From the NCBI GenBank assembly GCA_949316235.1, contig OX438755.1, positions 18,800,151 through 18,864,150 of the forward strand: DNA of 64,000 nt. The letters are read 5' to 3'. The position numbers were made by a program, and so were the translations under genes. How positions within the stretch are numbered: position 1 is the stretch's first letter; every line of letters starts with the position of its first letter. The notes under the pieces were generated by a model, which saw only the letters and a list, made by a program, of their open reading frames with translations, searched no databases and was not told where the DNA came from. Below, piece by piece: positions 1-10,981 of the stretch. The stretch comes from Oegoconia quadripuncta (taxonomy: Eukaryota > Arthropoda > Insecta > Lepidoptera > Autostichidae).

Positions 1-843
1 AGCCTAAAATGGTACACCGATGGCTCTAAGTCAGGTAGTGACGTTGGCTGTGGAGTATATGGAGAGCAGCCTAGATTCAAAACCAGTACTAATCTTGGGA
101 AACATGCCTCCATATTCCAAGCAGAGGTATACGCCATATTAGAGTGTGCGGAAATCATTCTACACAAACGCTACGTCAACCATACCATCTACATCCACTC
201 AGATAGCCAGGCGGCTCTTTTGGCCCTAGACTCAGACAAAATTGTCTCAAGGCTGGTTGAAAACTGCAGGCTTACTTTAAATATCCTGTGCAAAACAAAC
301 AGGGTCTTTCTTCGTTGGGTCCAGGGGCACGCAGGCATCGAAGGCAACGAAAAAGCCGACGAACTAGCGAAATTGGGGGCTAGCGGATCCCAGTACGGCC
401 CTGAGCCTTTCTGCGGCATCTCAAAAAGCCTAATTCGCTTTACCCTAAGGAACCGGTGCACCCAAGCAGCTCTTAAACTCTGGACGAACACGCCAGGTTT
501 AACACACTCCAAATCACTAATCAAAGCCTTCAACAAGAAGGCGGCCGGCGAAGCGCTGGCACTCAGTAGGAACAATTTACGCATTCTCACAAGGGCACTA
601 ACGGGCCACTGCTGTCTGAGCAAACACATGCTCAACATAGGGCTCCGAGAAACAGGAATGTGCAGATTTTGCCTCCTCGCAGAGGAAACACCTGCACATC
701 TGCTGTGTGAATGTGGCCCGCTAATGCGTAAACGTAATATCCACCTGGGCAGCCACTTATTACACCCGGATGAGATAAAAACCATCGGTGCCAGGAAAAT
801 TATCCAATTCCTCAAAGAGGCAAACCTGAGCAACGAACTGTAG
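1..843 (+). CDS. C-terminal RNase H domain of a non-LTR retrotransposon, 5'-partial
   Basis: The frame is open from base 1 to a TAG at 841-843 (280 codons). WYTDGSKSG, FQAEVYAI, IHSDSQAALLAL and GHAGIEGNEKADELAKLGAS carry the Asp-Glu-Asp-Asp catalytic set of RNase H, which removes RNA from the RNA-DNA hybrid. A Cys/His motif follows (CRFCLLAEETPAHLLCEC), typical of the end of I-superfamily LINE proteins. There are no internal stops or frameshifts, so the copy is young or complete at this end. The reverse transcriptase lies off the left edge. Confidence 0.9.
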   Translation, partial: SLKWYTDGSKSGSDVGCGVYGEQPRFKTSTNLGKHASIFQAEVYAILECAEIILHKRYVNHTIYIHSDSQAALLALDSDKIVSRLVENCRLTLNILCKTNRVFLRWVQGHAGIEGNEKADELAKLGASGSQYGPEPFCGISKSLIRFTLRNRCTQAALKLWTNTPGLTHSKSLIKAFNKKAAGEALALSRNNLRILTRALTGHCCLSKHMLNIGLRETGMCRFCLLAEETPAHLLCECGPLMRKRNIHLGSHLLHPDEIKTIGARKIIQFLKEANLSNEL

Positions 844-1283
844 GTTAGTGGCGATCACAATAGATCGGCAACGGTCGCAGTGATACAGGTCTCCGTTGAC
901 CTGCAACAGCCACATACACATACAATACAATACAATATACCGACCTACATATACATATCACAAAACACATACATCCTCACTAATTAACTACCACAGACAT
1001 TATCAATAACTTAGTAATTTACATATCAAATAGCACAATTAACCTGATTCAGTCAAGAGCAGGCGTTTTGTAAGATTTATTACGTCATCAAATTACAATA
1101 CCGTATTTCAGAAACTGGAATGATAACGTTTGCTACCTTCTTCGAATGTAATTGGTATAAAAACCGGGCAAGTGAGAGTGTTTTTAGATTTAGAAAAACA
1201 GCTACTACTATAAAATTTCCCATGCCCCCATAGCATGACATCGGGATGGTGTATGTTTCGTTCAAACGAATGAGAAGGTCATA
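844..1283. other. LINE 3' UTR and AT-rich spacer
   Basis: Probable 3' UTR of the LINE, with a short run of catac/aatac repeats near 910-945. The end of the element is not clear. The rest is AT-rich spacer with no gene I can support. Confidence 0.4.
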
Positions 1284-2248
1284 GGGTAGACTGGGTACGG
1301 TTGTGACAATTTTGGTTTGATCGTCAATAATTTTGTTAATTTACTAGTTAGCTGCGAGAAAAGTAATTTAAATCTTAATTTGTACTTTTGTCTATGTAAA
1401 AATACCAAAATGTTGTCCCTAAATACGCTGTATTACTTATAGCATCAAATTAAAAAAAAAAAGAGAAAGTATCACAACCGACCACACACCAAGGACGGTT
1501 GTGACAGTGGTTGGGGTCAGTAGTGACAGACAGACATAAACATACTCAGAAATGGTTTATAATTACTTTTATTGTTAGAAATGTGTAACATACATAACAC
1601 GACATAATTGTCTTCTATAAAAAGTTACCATTCATAATTAAAGCAAATGAACTTAAATCTACGATCACTTCTATTCATACAATTAATAATGCACTGGAAC
1701 ATATAATGTTATTAATTATTATATCCATCTTCTTTAAAATCAGTCAAAATGTTTTATTTATCAGTCGAAAAGACCGTAACTATGACATACTTTTTTGCGT
1801 TTTCTGGGCATCTAAAAGCAAAAAAATAAAAAAAAATATGTCACAACCGTCCCCCACAACATTTGTCACAACCGTACCCAACGCATACTTTTGAAAATAA
1901 AAAATCGCCATGACTGGGCCATGTAATCTACGTAAAAACTAATCACTCGTAATCAACTACCAATATTCAACTTATAAACAAAAAAATATGTGATATAATC
2001 TATCTGTATACAAATAAAAGTAAATATTAAAAGAAATGAAACAAAAAAAATTACTTTTGACTGTTAAAAAGTAATGTAGACTTCTGCTTACGTTAGCGTT
2101 CGCGAGCTGGCTTACGCAATCTGGGGAACGAGTTTAGACATGCATGCCGCCTCTCTCTCTCCTTGCACCCTTTCCCGTATTCCGTATAGTTTAGCTGTTA
2201 TGAAGACTGTCACTACCGTACCCTGGCACAACCGTACCCAGTCTACCC
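1284..2248. mobile_element. TIR DNA element, non-autonomous, TA target duplication
   Basis: The ends are inverted copies of GGGTAGACTGGGTACGGTTG and each is flanked by TA (1282-1283, 2249-2250). The core CACAACCG(T) recurs inside in both orientations near 1297, 1473, 1492, 1844, 1867 and 2227. No transposase frame is seen in the 965 bp. The repeated motif could be a transposase-binding site; that is inference. Confidence 0.8.
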
Positions 2249-2504
2249 TACTACTAGTGCTGGATGATAAATAAGCATGGACATACACCGCTCGGCGATA
2301 TTCAATATATTTATACAATATTAATATTACACTTTAAATAAAAAAAAATTAGGATTAAATTTATTATTTTCTTTTTTTTAATAAATTGTATAATTATTGT
2401 TTATAAATATTGTACAAATGTTATTAATTAATGTATATAAATAAAATGAAATTTATTTATTTTTACTCAGGATTAGACCCATATTGACACAAACCTAATT
2501 AATA

Positions 2505-2575
2505 TTTAAAAAGAGCAACCTTTGAGTTTCTTGCTCATTCTTCTCTATGGAGTCAGCTTTGTGATTCAGCAGTAA
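2505..2575 (+). mobile_element. LINE 3' tail fragment
   Basis: The stretch aaaagagcaacc...gagtttcttgctc also occurs, diverged, downstream of the reverse-transcriptase remnants near 16790, 34120 and 57490. It is therefore a solitary tail of that family. Confidence 0.55.
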
Positions 2576-2800
2576 TGTCAATACTTTTAATATTAAGTTA
2601 AAAAATTTGACGTTTTGAAGTACTCATACTCATACTCATTTATTTTTTCCATAGGCGTATTCCGCGCACTTGGACATGTCCATTACAATACAATATATAT
2701 ATATATATACATAATTAAATGTAAAAACGAAAGTAAGTACATTAATTATTATCAAATATCTGAATACAAATAAAAGGATTATAAAATAATTTAGAGTAAT

Positions 2801-2925
2801 GTAGCTGCTGTAAAGAGGCATTGTCAGTCTGCATAATAAGTAGCTGCTGTAAATGGGCATTGTCAATTTCCTTAAGGCTAATAGCTGCTGTAAATGGGCA
2901 TTGTCAATTTCCTTAAAGCTATGAT
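2801..2925. repeat. Tandem repeat, about 41 bp x 3
   Basis: The unit tagctgctgtaaatgggcat starts near 2802, 2841 and 2882; the last two copies are almost identical. It directly precedes a minus-strand LINE remnant and may be that element's 3' tail repeat. Confidence 0.75.
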
Positions 2926-2936
2926 ATTAAAATACA

Positions 2937-3345
2937 CTACTGAAGCCAGGCATCTCTATCTTCCAAGTAATCATTTATACTATAATAGGCCTTTCTAATA
3001 AGGGTACTTTTGATTCTATTTTTAAATTGTCGTTCCGTGAGCTCCAATATATTTAATGGAATTTTGTTATAAAAACGGACACAGTTCCCTAAGTACGACT
3101 TATTTGACTTTTGAAGTCTGAACGTAGGCACGGACAATTTATATTTGTGTCGAGTATTAAGGGAATGTATGTCACTTTTCTTGGAGAACAGATGAATATT
3201 CTTCCGAGTATACATAATGTTTTCATAGATGTACAGAAGTGTCATAATTTTGATAACTTTAAAACTATCTCTTAGGGAGTCACGTGACTTCAGCCCGTAC
3301 AGTGCTCGAATTGCACGTTTTTGCAGAACAAAAATAACATTTATC
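2937..3345 (-). pseudogene. Jockey/CR1-like LINE reverse-transcriptase C-terminus, remnant
   Basis: It encodes IPLNILELTERQFKNRIKST and AYYSINDYLEDRDAWLQ, matching in layout the end of the 16905-17708 copy ([29 protein letters not shown]). Homology continues to about 3345 (CRIRALYGLKSRDSLRD on the minus strand) but without one clean frame. It is 5'-truncated. Confidence 0.75.
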
Positions 3346-3850
3346 CTACGAAATATATATTTTGTTATTTAAAAATAAAACCTATAGCCTCAGTGATAGG
3401 CAAAGGGCCGCATGCGGTCTTGACTCTGCCAACAATGACCACGTGCGCGTGCGCAAGTATGGCGCCACGCTGTTGCTCGGTCGGGCGAGTTCCACCACCA
3501 CGAGGCCTTCGATATAGTTATGTCGCAGGCAGATAGTTGAATTTGCCATTTCATTAAATACCTAGATTTATATAGAAGTTACTAAATTCGTTATTATTCG
3601 CAATATTTTTCACTAACAGCAAAGTTAGAGAATATGAAATTTTCTAGTTCAAATGCATGTTTTAGGGCAAACTATCGTTTTGGGGCTTTAAGGAAGACTT
3701 TGGTGCTTTTTAGTGCGATGTGTATTATAAGTGATTGTCGGAATGTTAATACTTTACAAGATTTATAAAGAAGATCAGTGGCGTTGAGAAATCAACGAAA
3801 AATAGAGACCTATAGCATCCCTCTGCGCTCTCTCCAGGGTTAGTAATATT
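3346..3850. other. Spacer with a GC-rich patch
   Basis: Bases 3405-3530 are much richer in GC than their surroundings. I see no gene or repeat family I can name. Confidence 0.3.
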
Positions 3851-4092
3851 AAATAAATAAATAATAAATAAATATTTCGGACACTTACACCAATCATCTA
3901 GTCCCAAACTAAGCAAAGCTTGTGCTATGGAAACTATATAACGGATAACATACATAAATATTTATATAAACATTCAAGACTCGGTAATAATTGTTCGTAT
4001 TCATCATACAAACATTTACCCCTCGCGGGATTCAAACCCGCAACCGTTGGTTTCGCTGATAGGGTGACTATCCACTACACCAATCGATCGTA
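3850..4092 (-). mobile_element. SINE-B copy, full length
   Basis: Read on the minus strand it begins with a tRNA-like head, including ggtgtagtggatag and box B ggttgcgggtttgaatcccg. The shared centre (gatgaatacgaacaa, tcttgaatgttta) and the tail ending ccgaaatatttatttattat follow. Confidence 0.85.
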
Positions 4093-4288
4093 AATCTACA
4101 CTACACCAATCAAATATTGTTTGCAATATTATTAAAAGAAAGTGCAGTAGGCTTAGAGAAGGGTTAATTTCACTTGCCTTGAGCAACGAATAACCCTGAG
4201 CGCTATACCACAGATTACCAATAATACTGTGTGGTCGTAACTCGCAAAGGGCTGACTAATTTTATATACATTATAAGTATACTACTCT

Positions 4289-5594
4289 GTGTAAAAAGTA
4301 TCGGGAATATGTCAATAAAAAGACCCGCGCAAAAGAGGTCGTTCTAATTTTTTTACTGCATGTTGGTAGCACTGTACTGATTTAGCGCGCAAAATTTGAG
4401 CGGGATCTGTCATTTAATTTGTTTTAAACTACACTTTTTGTTGGTCATAGTTTTGAGTCCTCGGCGATTTTTACAATGGAAAATATTGTTGAACAAAGAG
4501 TGTGCCTTAAATTTTGTGTTTCAAATGATATTTCATGTGGTGAATCACTAAAAATGTTGCGAAATACCTACGGCGAATCGTGTATATCGAAAACAAGGGC
4601 TTATGAATGGTATAAGGCTTTTAAAGAAGGCCGAGAAGTAGTAGTAGACTTGCCTCGTTCTGGTAGACCTTCAACCGCTACGACCAAAGAAAACATCGAC
4701 AGAATCAAGAAGCTAGTGCTCGAAAATCGACGTATGAGTCTGAGAGAGTTGGCTAGTGAGGTGAACATATCTTTTAAGTCCGTCCACAACATTCTCATTG
4801 ACATTTTAGGCATGAAACGCGTCGCCGCTCGACTAGTTCCAAAAGAGCTCAATTTTGTTCAAAAAGCGCAGCGAAAGCATGTCGCTGAAGACATGGTTTC
4901 CCGAGCTTCTACGGATCCGACCTTTATGAAACGTATAATAACTGGCGACGAGACATGGGTTTATGACTACGACATGCAAACAAGCCAACAGTCTTCAGAA
5001 TGGCGTCTCGAAAACGAGCCGAAACCCAAAAAACCGCGGCAAAGTCGCTCCAAAATCAAGGTGATGCTGACAGTTTTTTTTGACTACCGTGGTGTGGTTC
5101 ACTCCGAATTCCTTCCAGAGGGAGAAACAGTGAATAAAGAATATTATTTAGGCGTCATGAAGCGTTTGCGTGAGAGTATCCGCCGAAAACGTCCAGATTT
5201 GTGGCAACACAACTCATGGATGCTGCACCATGATAATGCACCATCACACACAGCCATTATAGTGAAAGAGTTTTTAGCGAAAAATTCAACAAAAGTTCTC
5301 GACCAAGCACCGTATTCACCTGATATGGCTCCGTCTGACTTTTTTTTATTTCCCAAGTTAAAATTACCACTTCGAGGAAAACGTTTTGAGTCGACAGAAG
5401 CCATAAAAGAAAATTCGCTGAATGAGCTAAAGGCCATACCGCAAATAGCCTATGAAAAATGTATGGAAGACTGGGTGAAGCGGTGGAGATGTTGTATTGC
5501 AAGCGATGGGGCCTACTTTGAAGGCGATAAAATAAATTTAGATGAATAATTTGTATTTTTTGTTTTATTGACAAATTCCCGATACTTAGTACAC
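4289..5594 (+). mobile_element. mariner transposon, apparently complete
   Basis: It has 32-bp inverted ends (4289-4320 and 5563-5594) sharing AAGTATCGGGAAT and GTCAATAAAA, with TA dinucleotides close outside. One uninterrupted transposase gene fills the interior. The exact outer limits are uncertain by a few bases because the outermost bases differ between ends. Confidence 0.9.
4476..5549 (+). CDS. mariner transposase, intact DD34D
   Basis: A 357-residue cut-and-paste transposase. The N-terminal half has two helix-turn-helix regions (SKTRAYEWYKAFKEGR; SLRELASEVNISFKSVHNIL) joined by the GRP-type linker PRSGRPS. Catalytic aspartates lie in TGDETWVYDYD, HHDNAPSH and YSPDMAPSDFFLF; exactly 34 residues separate the last two, the mariner spacing. 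The end, DGAYFEGDKI, is typical. There are no stops or frameshifts and it starts at an ATG after the left TIR. The coding frame is intact; activity is unknown. The subfamily is not assigned. Confidence 0.95.
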   Translation: MENIVEQRVCLKFCVSNDISCGESLKMLRNTYGESCISKTRAYEWYKAFKEGREVVVDLPRSGRPSTATTKENIDRIKKLVLENRRMSLRELASEVNISFKSVHNILIDILGMKRVAARLVPKELNFVQKAQRKHVAEDMVSRASTDPTFMKRIITGDETWVYDYDMQTSQQSSEWRLENEPKPKKPRQSRSKIKVMLTVFFDYRGVVHSEFLPEGETVNKEYYLGVMKRLRESIRRKRPDLWQHNSWMLHHDNAPSHTAIIVKEFLAKNSTKVLDQAPYSPDMAPSDFFLFPKLKLPLRGKRFESTEAIKENSLNELKAIPQIAYEKCMEDWVKRWRCCIASDGAYFEGDKINLDE

Positions 5595-5834
5595 TGAATG
5601 TACATATTTTGCGCTGTGGCATACTTTGTACTTCATTTACGTGGGCGAGGGTCAAACCAATCGTCGATAATCGCATTATAAGGGCAGGAATCAATTATCA
5701 AAGGTAGGTATTTTAGGTAAAAACATGAATACACCGATACCTACTTACTCAGATATACGAGATGAAAAGGTTATTCTATATTTAATTTTAGGGTACTTTA
5801 GGTAAAGTTCATGCTGTGTGGTTACGGCAAGTAT

Positions 5835-5960
5835 AATAGAACGAACACGTCTCTTCCCGTGGGTGACGTAAGAGGCGACTAAGGGACTTTCCACCCAAAA
5901 AATGGGGATACTTATGTGCAGCAGTGGACGTCTTGCGGCTGATAAGATGATGATGATGAT
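5835..5960 (+). mobile_element. RTE-type LINE 3' end
   Basis: The stretch aagaggcgactaagggactt and the ending gcagcagtggacgtc...ctgataagatgatgatgatg match the 3' ends of RTE-type elements common in Lepidoptera. No coding frame remains. Confidence 0.6.
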
Positions 5961-6030
5961 GAATTATGGTCTTATATTGTTTGAAATAAAGGTTTTATTT
6001 ACTAACGTGATGCTACGATACACGAAGTGT

Positions 6031-6210
6031 AATTGGTATATCGAATTACACAACCCTGAAAAGCGTTTGTTCGAAGGCCGAGTACATTGCGGAGTTTGTT
6101 CATCGTTAAAATTTTTAATTATAACCAACTCCGCAATGTACTCGGCTTTCGATCAACCGTTCTTCGGTCAAACGTTTTTCGGGGGTAGTGTAATTCGGTA
6201 TACCATTATA
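6031..6210. mobile_element. Palindromic MITE, 180 bp
   Basis: The halves are inverted copies: gccgagtacattgcggagtt (left) meets aactccgcaatgtactcggc (right), and the outer ends attggtata..cgaattacac pair with gtgtaattcggtataccatt. A short AT spacer (6102-6123) separates them. No gene. Confidence 0.85.
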
Positions 6211-6425
6211 CATCCGAAAGTTTGGATGTCTGTTTATTTGTTTGTTTGTTTGATGCCGGATGAACGGATTTGGATTAAATTTGGTATATAGGTAGAACAT
6301 ACTTTGTATTAAACCATAGGAGACTTTTTATCCCGATAAAGTGAGTGGGTCCCGCGGGATAAACAAATTTCCGCGATAAAGTTATTACAAGCAGGCGAAG
6401 GCGCGGTCGGGAAGCTAGTCTATAA
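6211..6425 (+). repeat. Dispersed lepidopteran-type repeat fragment
   Basis: It has a tttgtttgtttgtttgatgc run, then gtcccgcgggataaacaaat and gcgcggtcgggaagctagtc. This order resembles a widespread lepidopteran dispersed repeat; the assignment is from memory. Confidence 0.4.
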
Positions 6426-7084
6426 TAAAATTATAATTTATCTCCCGAAAAACTGTACCTACAGAAATATACAAGTCCCATATTATGTAAGGTAACGATG
6501 TTATTAAGATGTTTTTGTGAAAATGGCAGTGCAGAAGACCATTTTTGTCGGCTGGACTCCGCCTGTGTCATTGCAATTTTAGCAATTTCTTGATATTATC
6601 AAAATAGCTCAATTCCACTTCGTATATCCTAGCGCCACGTACGTTCATTCGCATACAAACAATACCTCGACCAATGTATTTGTTTATAATCAAACCCCTC
6701 CATTACACGTAGTCCAAAATATATCCGACAACGATTTTAATCCGCTTCGAGCGAACCCGGATATAAATTACTGGGTCCGGGTAAAAATAGACGGAAGCGG
6801 GCGTGTCCGTCGTGACCGAGGATTAGGTGTAGAGCCTCACTTCTGGTTACATTAGTCGCGTTTCTGATTTCTGACGTGGGAAGCTGCTTCTTACCCGACT
6901 GTAGAATGCCAAGGAGGGTATTGTGTATACAAATACAGATCACGGCTGGACGTCGGCCCTTCCTAGGGTATGCCATTGAACCAGGTCATGTATTTTTACA
7001 TATAGGATTTACACCAACATCGTCAACAGCCTTACACGTCCTCTCTGTTGGGACACAGCCTTTTCCTAAAAATAGGATAAAACG
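6426..7084. other. Spacer, nothing recognised
   Basis: AT-rich to average composition with no supported gene, SINE or inverted repeat. Confidence 0.4.
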
Positions 7085-7205
7085 AATAAATAAATAAATA
7101 TCCTTAGACATACACACAGCACCATCTAATTCCACAGTAAGCAACTATATGCTTGTGTTGTAGATACCAGATGGTTGATGTACTACACAATTTTTTTTTT
7201 TTTTG
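7085..7205 (-). mobile_element. SINE-A 3' fragment
   Basis: The tail only: read on the minus strand, ccatctggtatctacaacac, agttgcttactgtgg and the ending tctaaggatatttatttatt. Confidence 0.7.
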
Positions 7206-7349
7206 TAAATAAATACTTATTTATTTATTTTTTCTATTTTTTTAATCGAGGGTTTTATCATTATAATGATAATGCCACCCTCATTGGAGCTAAACCTATC
7301 AAAGAACGTACAAAACAAGAAAACAAGACACAAAGCTTATCTACGACTT

Positions 7350-7577
7350 TCCACGATAAGCAACTATAGGCTTGTATTGTGGATACCAGATGGTTGATAT
7401 ACTACCCAAATACTTTTTTTTTTGTAAATAAATACTCATTATAAATTAAAACATCTATAACTCGGGTACACATGTCCGTATTCATCACACAAACATATGC
7501 CCCTAGCGGGATTCGAACCCGCAACCTTTTGGTATAGTGGTCAGAGTTGCTAACCACTACACCAAATAGGTCGTCAT
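7350..7577 (-). mobile_element. SINE-A, nearly complete
   Basis: On the minus strand a tRNA-like head (ttggtgtagtggttagcaac; box B ggttgcgggttcgaatcccg) leads to catatgtttgtgtgatgaat, tacccgagttatagatgt and ccatctggtatccacaatac. The last part of the tail is missing. Confidence 0.85.
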
Positions 7578-7897
7578 GTAGGTAATGATCATAAGTCAAG
7601 ATAATAATGGTGGAAAACATTTCGCATCGAAGTCTAAGTTTGCTGAGCGACTTTCAACTTGTGTGTCAGGCCGGACCTACAAATACAAATGACTAAATTC
7701 CGTGTCCCCATTTTACGTACAATACACGTTTCGTGTATTAAGTTGGAGACCTCTTCATATTTGTGTCAGTTGTTGCATCCCATTTCTTTTCGATTTATTG
7801 TATCTGTATTGTTGACCTATCACGATCCATGGATGGAATGATGAAGGAAAATTTTGTATGAAAATACGCCTTTCCTGAAATGTTCCGATTGTTATTT

Positions 7898-8155
7898 GAC
7901 CTGTTTGGTGTAGTGGTCTGCTGCTATACCGAAAGGTCGCGGGTTCGAATCCCGCTAGAGGCATAATGTTTGTATGATGAATATAGACATGTGTTCCCGA
8001 GTTATTGCTGTTTTTCATTTATATATGTATTTATTTATTTACAAAAAAAAAGTATTTGTGTAGTGTATCAACCATCTGGTATCCACAACACAAGCCTGGA
8101 ACTAAATGGCGCTGTCTGTATATGTCACGGATATATTATTTATTATTAATATTAT
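7898..8155 (+). mobile_element. SINE-A, complete
   Basis: Head gacctgtttggtgtagtggt with box B gcgggttcgaatcccgctag, the centre at 7965-8010, an A-run, ccatctggtatccacaacac and the tail ending near 8150. Confidence 0.88.
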
Positions 8156-8287
8156 TTAATATTCTCTTTTCTGATATTTATTAGCCATATAAAGCGATGC
8201 TGCAATCTCATAGTCGCTCCTGCTTTCCTAGTATTTGAGTTTTGAAAGAATTCTGTGCCCGAGTTATGCACGTTTTTCATTTATTTA

Positions 8288-8404
8288 TGTCATCATCATC
8301 ATATCAGCCGAAAGACGTCCACTGCTGGGCAAAAGGATCTCCACAACGAACGGTCCTGCGCTGCCCGTATCCAGCGGCTTCTCGCGATCTTTATTCTGTC
8401 CATA
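8288..8404 (-). mobile_element. RTE-type 3' end fragment
   Basis: The stretch catcatcatcatatcagccg then aaagacgtccactgctgggc is the reverse of the usual RTE 3' end (cagcagtggacgtc...gatgatgatg). Confidence 0.55.
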
Positions 8405-8827
8405 TATTAGGTCTTTACCTATGAAATTGGAGTTATTTTTCTTCCTTAATCATATATATCAATTCCTGAGATTTTCAAAGATATATCCAAATTTATTTTT
8501 ATTTTGGAAAATGGAATATTATTTCAAGGTTTCACGTGAAATATTTTTTAATTTCTGGGCTAAATGACATAATAAAAAAATTTTGAACAGAGCTCTTTTC
8601 ATGTGCTTCCCATAATCATTTCTTAGATTCGTTGAAATTTTAATAAAGCGGTTACTTTTAAAAATTAACGCTGCCTATACTTAACTTAATGTAATCCGAT
8701 AATACACACAAAGTTTAGCTAAATTTGGATTTGCCGTTCCCAAAAAAAATCAAAAATGTTTGTATGGAGAAAACAGTCTTAATGAAATTCTTCATACAAA
8801 ACGACAATTTCATAGGTAAGGACATAA
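8405..8827. mobile_element. MITE with about 24-bp TIRs, copy 1
   Basis: The ends ttaggtctttacctatgaaa and tttcataggtaaggacataa are inverted copies. The whole 420 bp is repeated with modest divergence at 10556-10981. It has no credible coding content; the frame seen at 8235-8567 is not conserved in copy 2. Confidence 0.8.
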
Positions 8828-8934
8828 TATTTCTTCCGACCTATTGGAATTGATTGACCGCCATTGTTCGGTTGACTCACTGCACTAGTGGTAGACACGC
8901 CCACTAGCGGGCGATGGATTCGTCACTTCCCAAC

Positions 8935-9072
8935 GCCACCTTATTTCTGTATTTATTTACAAAAAAAAAATGGTATTCACAAATACACACAGTTCATCCA
9001 TAATACAAGCCTAGTTGCTTAGTGTGGAACTAAATGGCGCTGTGTGTATGTCCAAGGATATTAATTTATTTA
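8935..9072 (+). mobile_element. SINE-A 3' fragment
   Basis: It starts at the A-run and carries agcctagttgcttagtgtgg, aactaaatggcgctgtgtgt and the ending tccaaggatatt. Confidence 0.7.
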
Positions 9073-9595
9073 TTGAGATATTTGGCTGAGATTTGGCAAT
9101 GTGTTTAAGATGACTTGCTCAGGATAGGAATAAATGAATATGAATAACTAAGAAAGACTAGAATTGTTAAAGAAAAATTGTGCATGTGTTTAAACAATAC
9201 ACCTCAAATATACTTATAGATTTTGTCGCACTGATACTCAATTGAGGTCTTCGACTATAGTGCTGAGGTCTTTCATAAAAAAGTCATCTTTTTTTAGCTC
9301 ATCGATATTGATTCTTCTCTTCGCACACATTTGGCTTGTAATACGGCTTGCTAACAAATTAATTGGTAAGATTGGTACAAATCCTTAACCATTTCACGTT
9401 CAGTGAACCAGACCCAATAGAAGTTTTTTTATGCATAACCGATTAGCACTCAAGTGCTTGAGGTGTTTGAGGTCAACCTCAAACACACCTGAAAGCTTCT
9501 TCCAAAATCGGTGAAACCGTTTCAAAGATTTAGCTTTTACCACAGAATTAATTATAGTACTAACGCATTTTACGTGTATTTGGATGATTTTGTTT
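9073..9595. other. AT-rich spacer, nothing recognised
   Basis: No gene. A local repetition of caagtgcttgaggtgtttga / cctcaaacacacctgaaagc gives a small inverted pair at 9450-9500. Confidence 0.35.
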
Positions 9596-9921
9596 TATAT
9601 GCACTACGGGTTACTAATTGACCTCAATCACGTCTGATGTTAAGTGAAAATGAGGCCGAATATGGAAACGTACTGACCCATAAACACAATCATAATTGGG
9701 GGACTAGTTATCTTATCTCTGACAACCGGTATACACAACGAAACTATTACAAATGCTGCTTGGCGGTAGATTTAAATAAGATCGTAGCTAGCCAGGCGGA
9801 CATTTAAAATGCGCTACCACCAACCAAACCGAATACTAAATATGTACCCCGCTAGGGAGTGAACCTGCTACCTCCGGTTCATAGCTCTATGTTGTTTACA
9901 TTAAGCCACAGAGGCGGTTAA
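9596..9921 (-). mobile_element. SINE-C, diverged
   Basis: On the minus strand it runs from aaccgcctctgtggcttaat through the centre (ttagataagat region) to tgattgaggtcaattagtaa and the gtgcat end. It has more substitutions than other copies, so it is older. Confidence 0.8.
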
Positions 9922-10136
9922 GTTCACTTCATAGTTCAGTGTCCGCGAAAGTGTTGAGACTCACTGCCTTTTTAAGAAAAAATACTCTATCTCCAGTAAT
10001 AACCGTGGTTATCTCAATATCGTAGTACATGACCTTTACAGTGAGTGATCAATCTTGCTCCGCCATCCATCGATCACACCTGTCCGCTCGTGTAGTTTCA
10101 CAGATAAATATAACTGGGTTACAGATTTACTTTGTT

Positions 10137-10554
10137 CTAGATTTTTCTGGAGCTTCTTTGGTATCTGTAATAGGATTATTGTCTGCCTTTATACAGGCTT
10201 ATGTCATACCATTGTTAGTATTCGCTCCCCACTTTGGCGTATTATCATCACGTATAATGGTGAATTTTCTGATATAGACCTATTTAGATAGATAAAGCCT
10301 TTATTTGTTTCCACAGTCACACACATACATTTAGCTTATATATCTAGATTTTTCTGGAGCTTCTTTGGTATCTGTAATAGGATTATTGTCTGCCTTTACA
10401 GGCTTAATGTCATACCATTGTTAGTATTCGCTCCCCACTTTGGCGTATTATCATCACGTAAAATGGTGAATTTTCTGATATAGACCTATTTAGATAGATA
10501 GATAGATAACGCCTTTATTTGTTTCCACAGTCACACACATACATTTAGCTTATA
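10137..10554. repeat. Tandem duplication, about 207 bp x 2
   Basis: The block starting ctagatttttctggagcttc (10137 and 10344) and ending ttagcttatatat occurs twice in a row with very few differences, including a missing ata in the second copy and extra gata units. It is a recent duplication. The short frames inside are not conserved genes. Confidence 0.9.
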
Positions 10555-10555
10555 T

Positions 10556-10981
10556 ATTTGGTCTTTACCTATGAAATTGGAGATTTTTTTCTTCGTTAAT
10601 CATAATGTACCAACTCCTACGATTCCATAGCTATTTCCAAATTTGTTTTTTATTTGGAAAATAGAATATATTTTCAAGGTTTCACATGAAATATTTTTTA
10701 ATGTCTGAGCTAAATCACATAATAAAAAAAACTTGAACACGGCTCTTGTCATGGGTTTCCCATATTATTTCTTAGATTCGCAGAAACTTTTATATAAAGC
10801 GGTTACTTTTAAAAATTAACGCTGCCTATATTTAACTTAATGTTATCCGATACTACACACAAAGTTTAGCTAAATTTGAATTTGCCGTTCCCAAAAAAAT
10901 TTCCTAAAAATGTTTGTAAGGAGAAAACAGCATTTATAAAATTCTTCATACAAAACGCCAATTTCATAGGTATAGACCTAA
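10556..10981. mobile_element. MITE with about 24-bp TIRs, copy 2
   Basis: Same ends and interior order as 8405-8827 (ggtctttacctatgaaattg ... aatttcataggtatagacct). It directly follows the tandem duplication. Confidence 0.8.

Noticed and set aside
8235..8567. 110-codon frame
   Set aside because: Most of it lies inside a MITE and it is not kept in the second copy at 10556.
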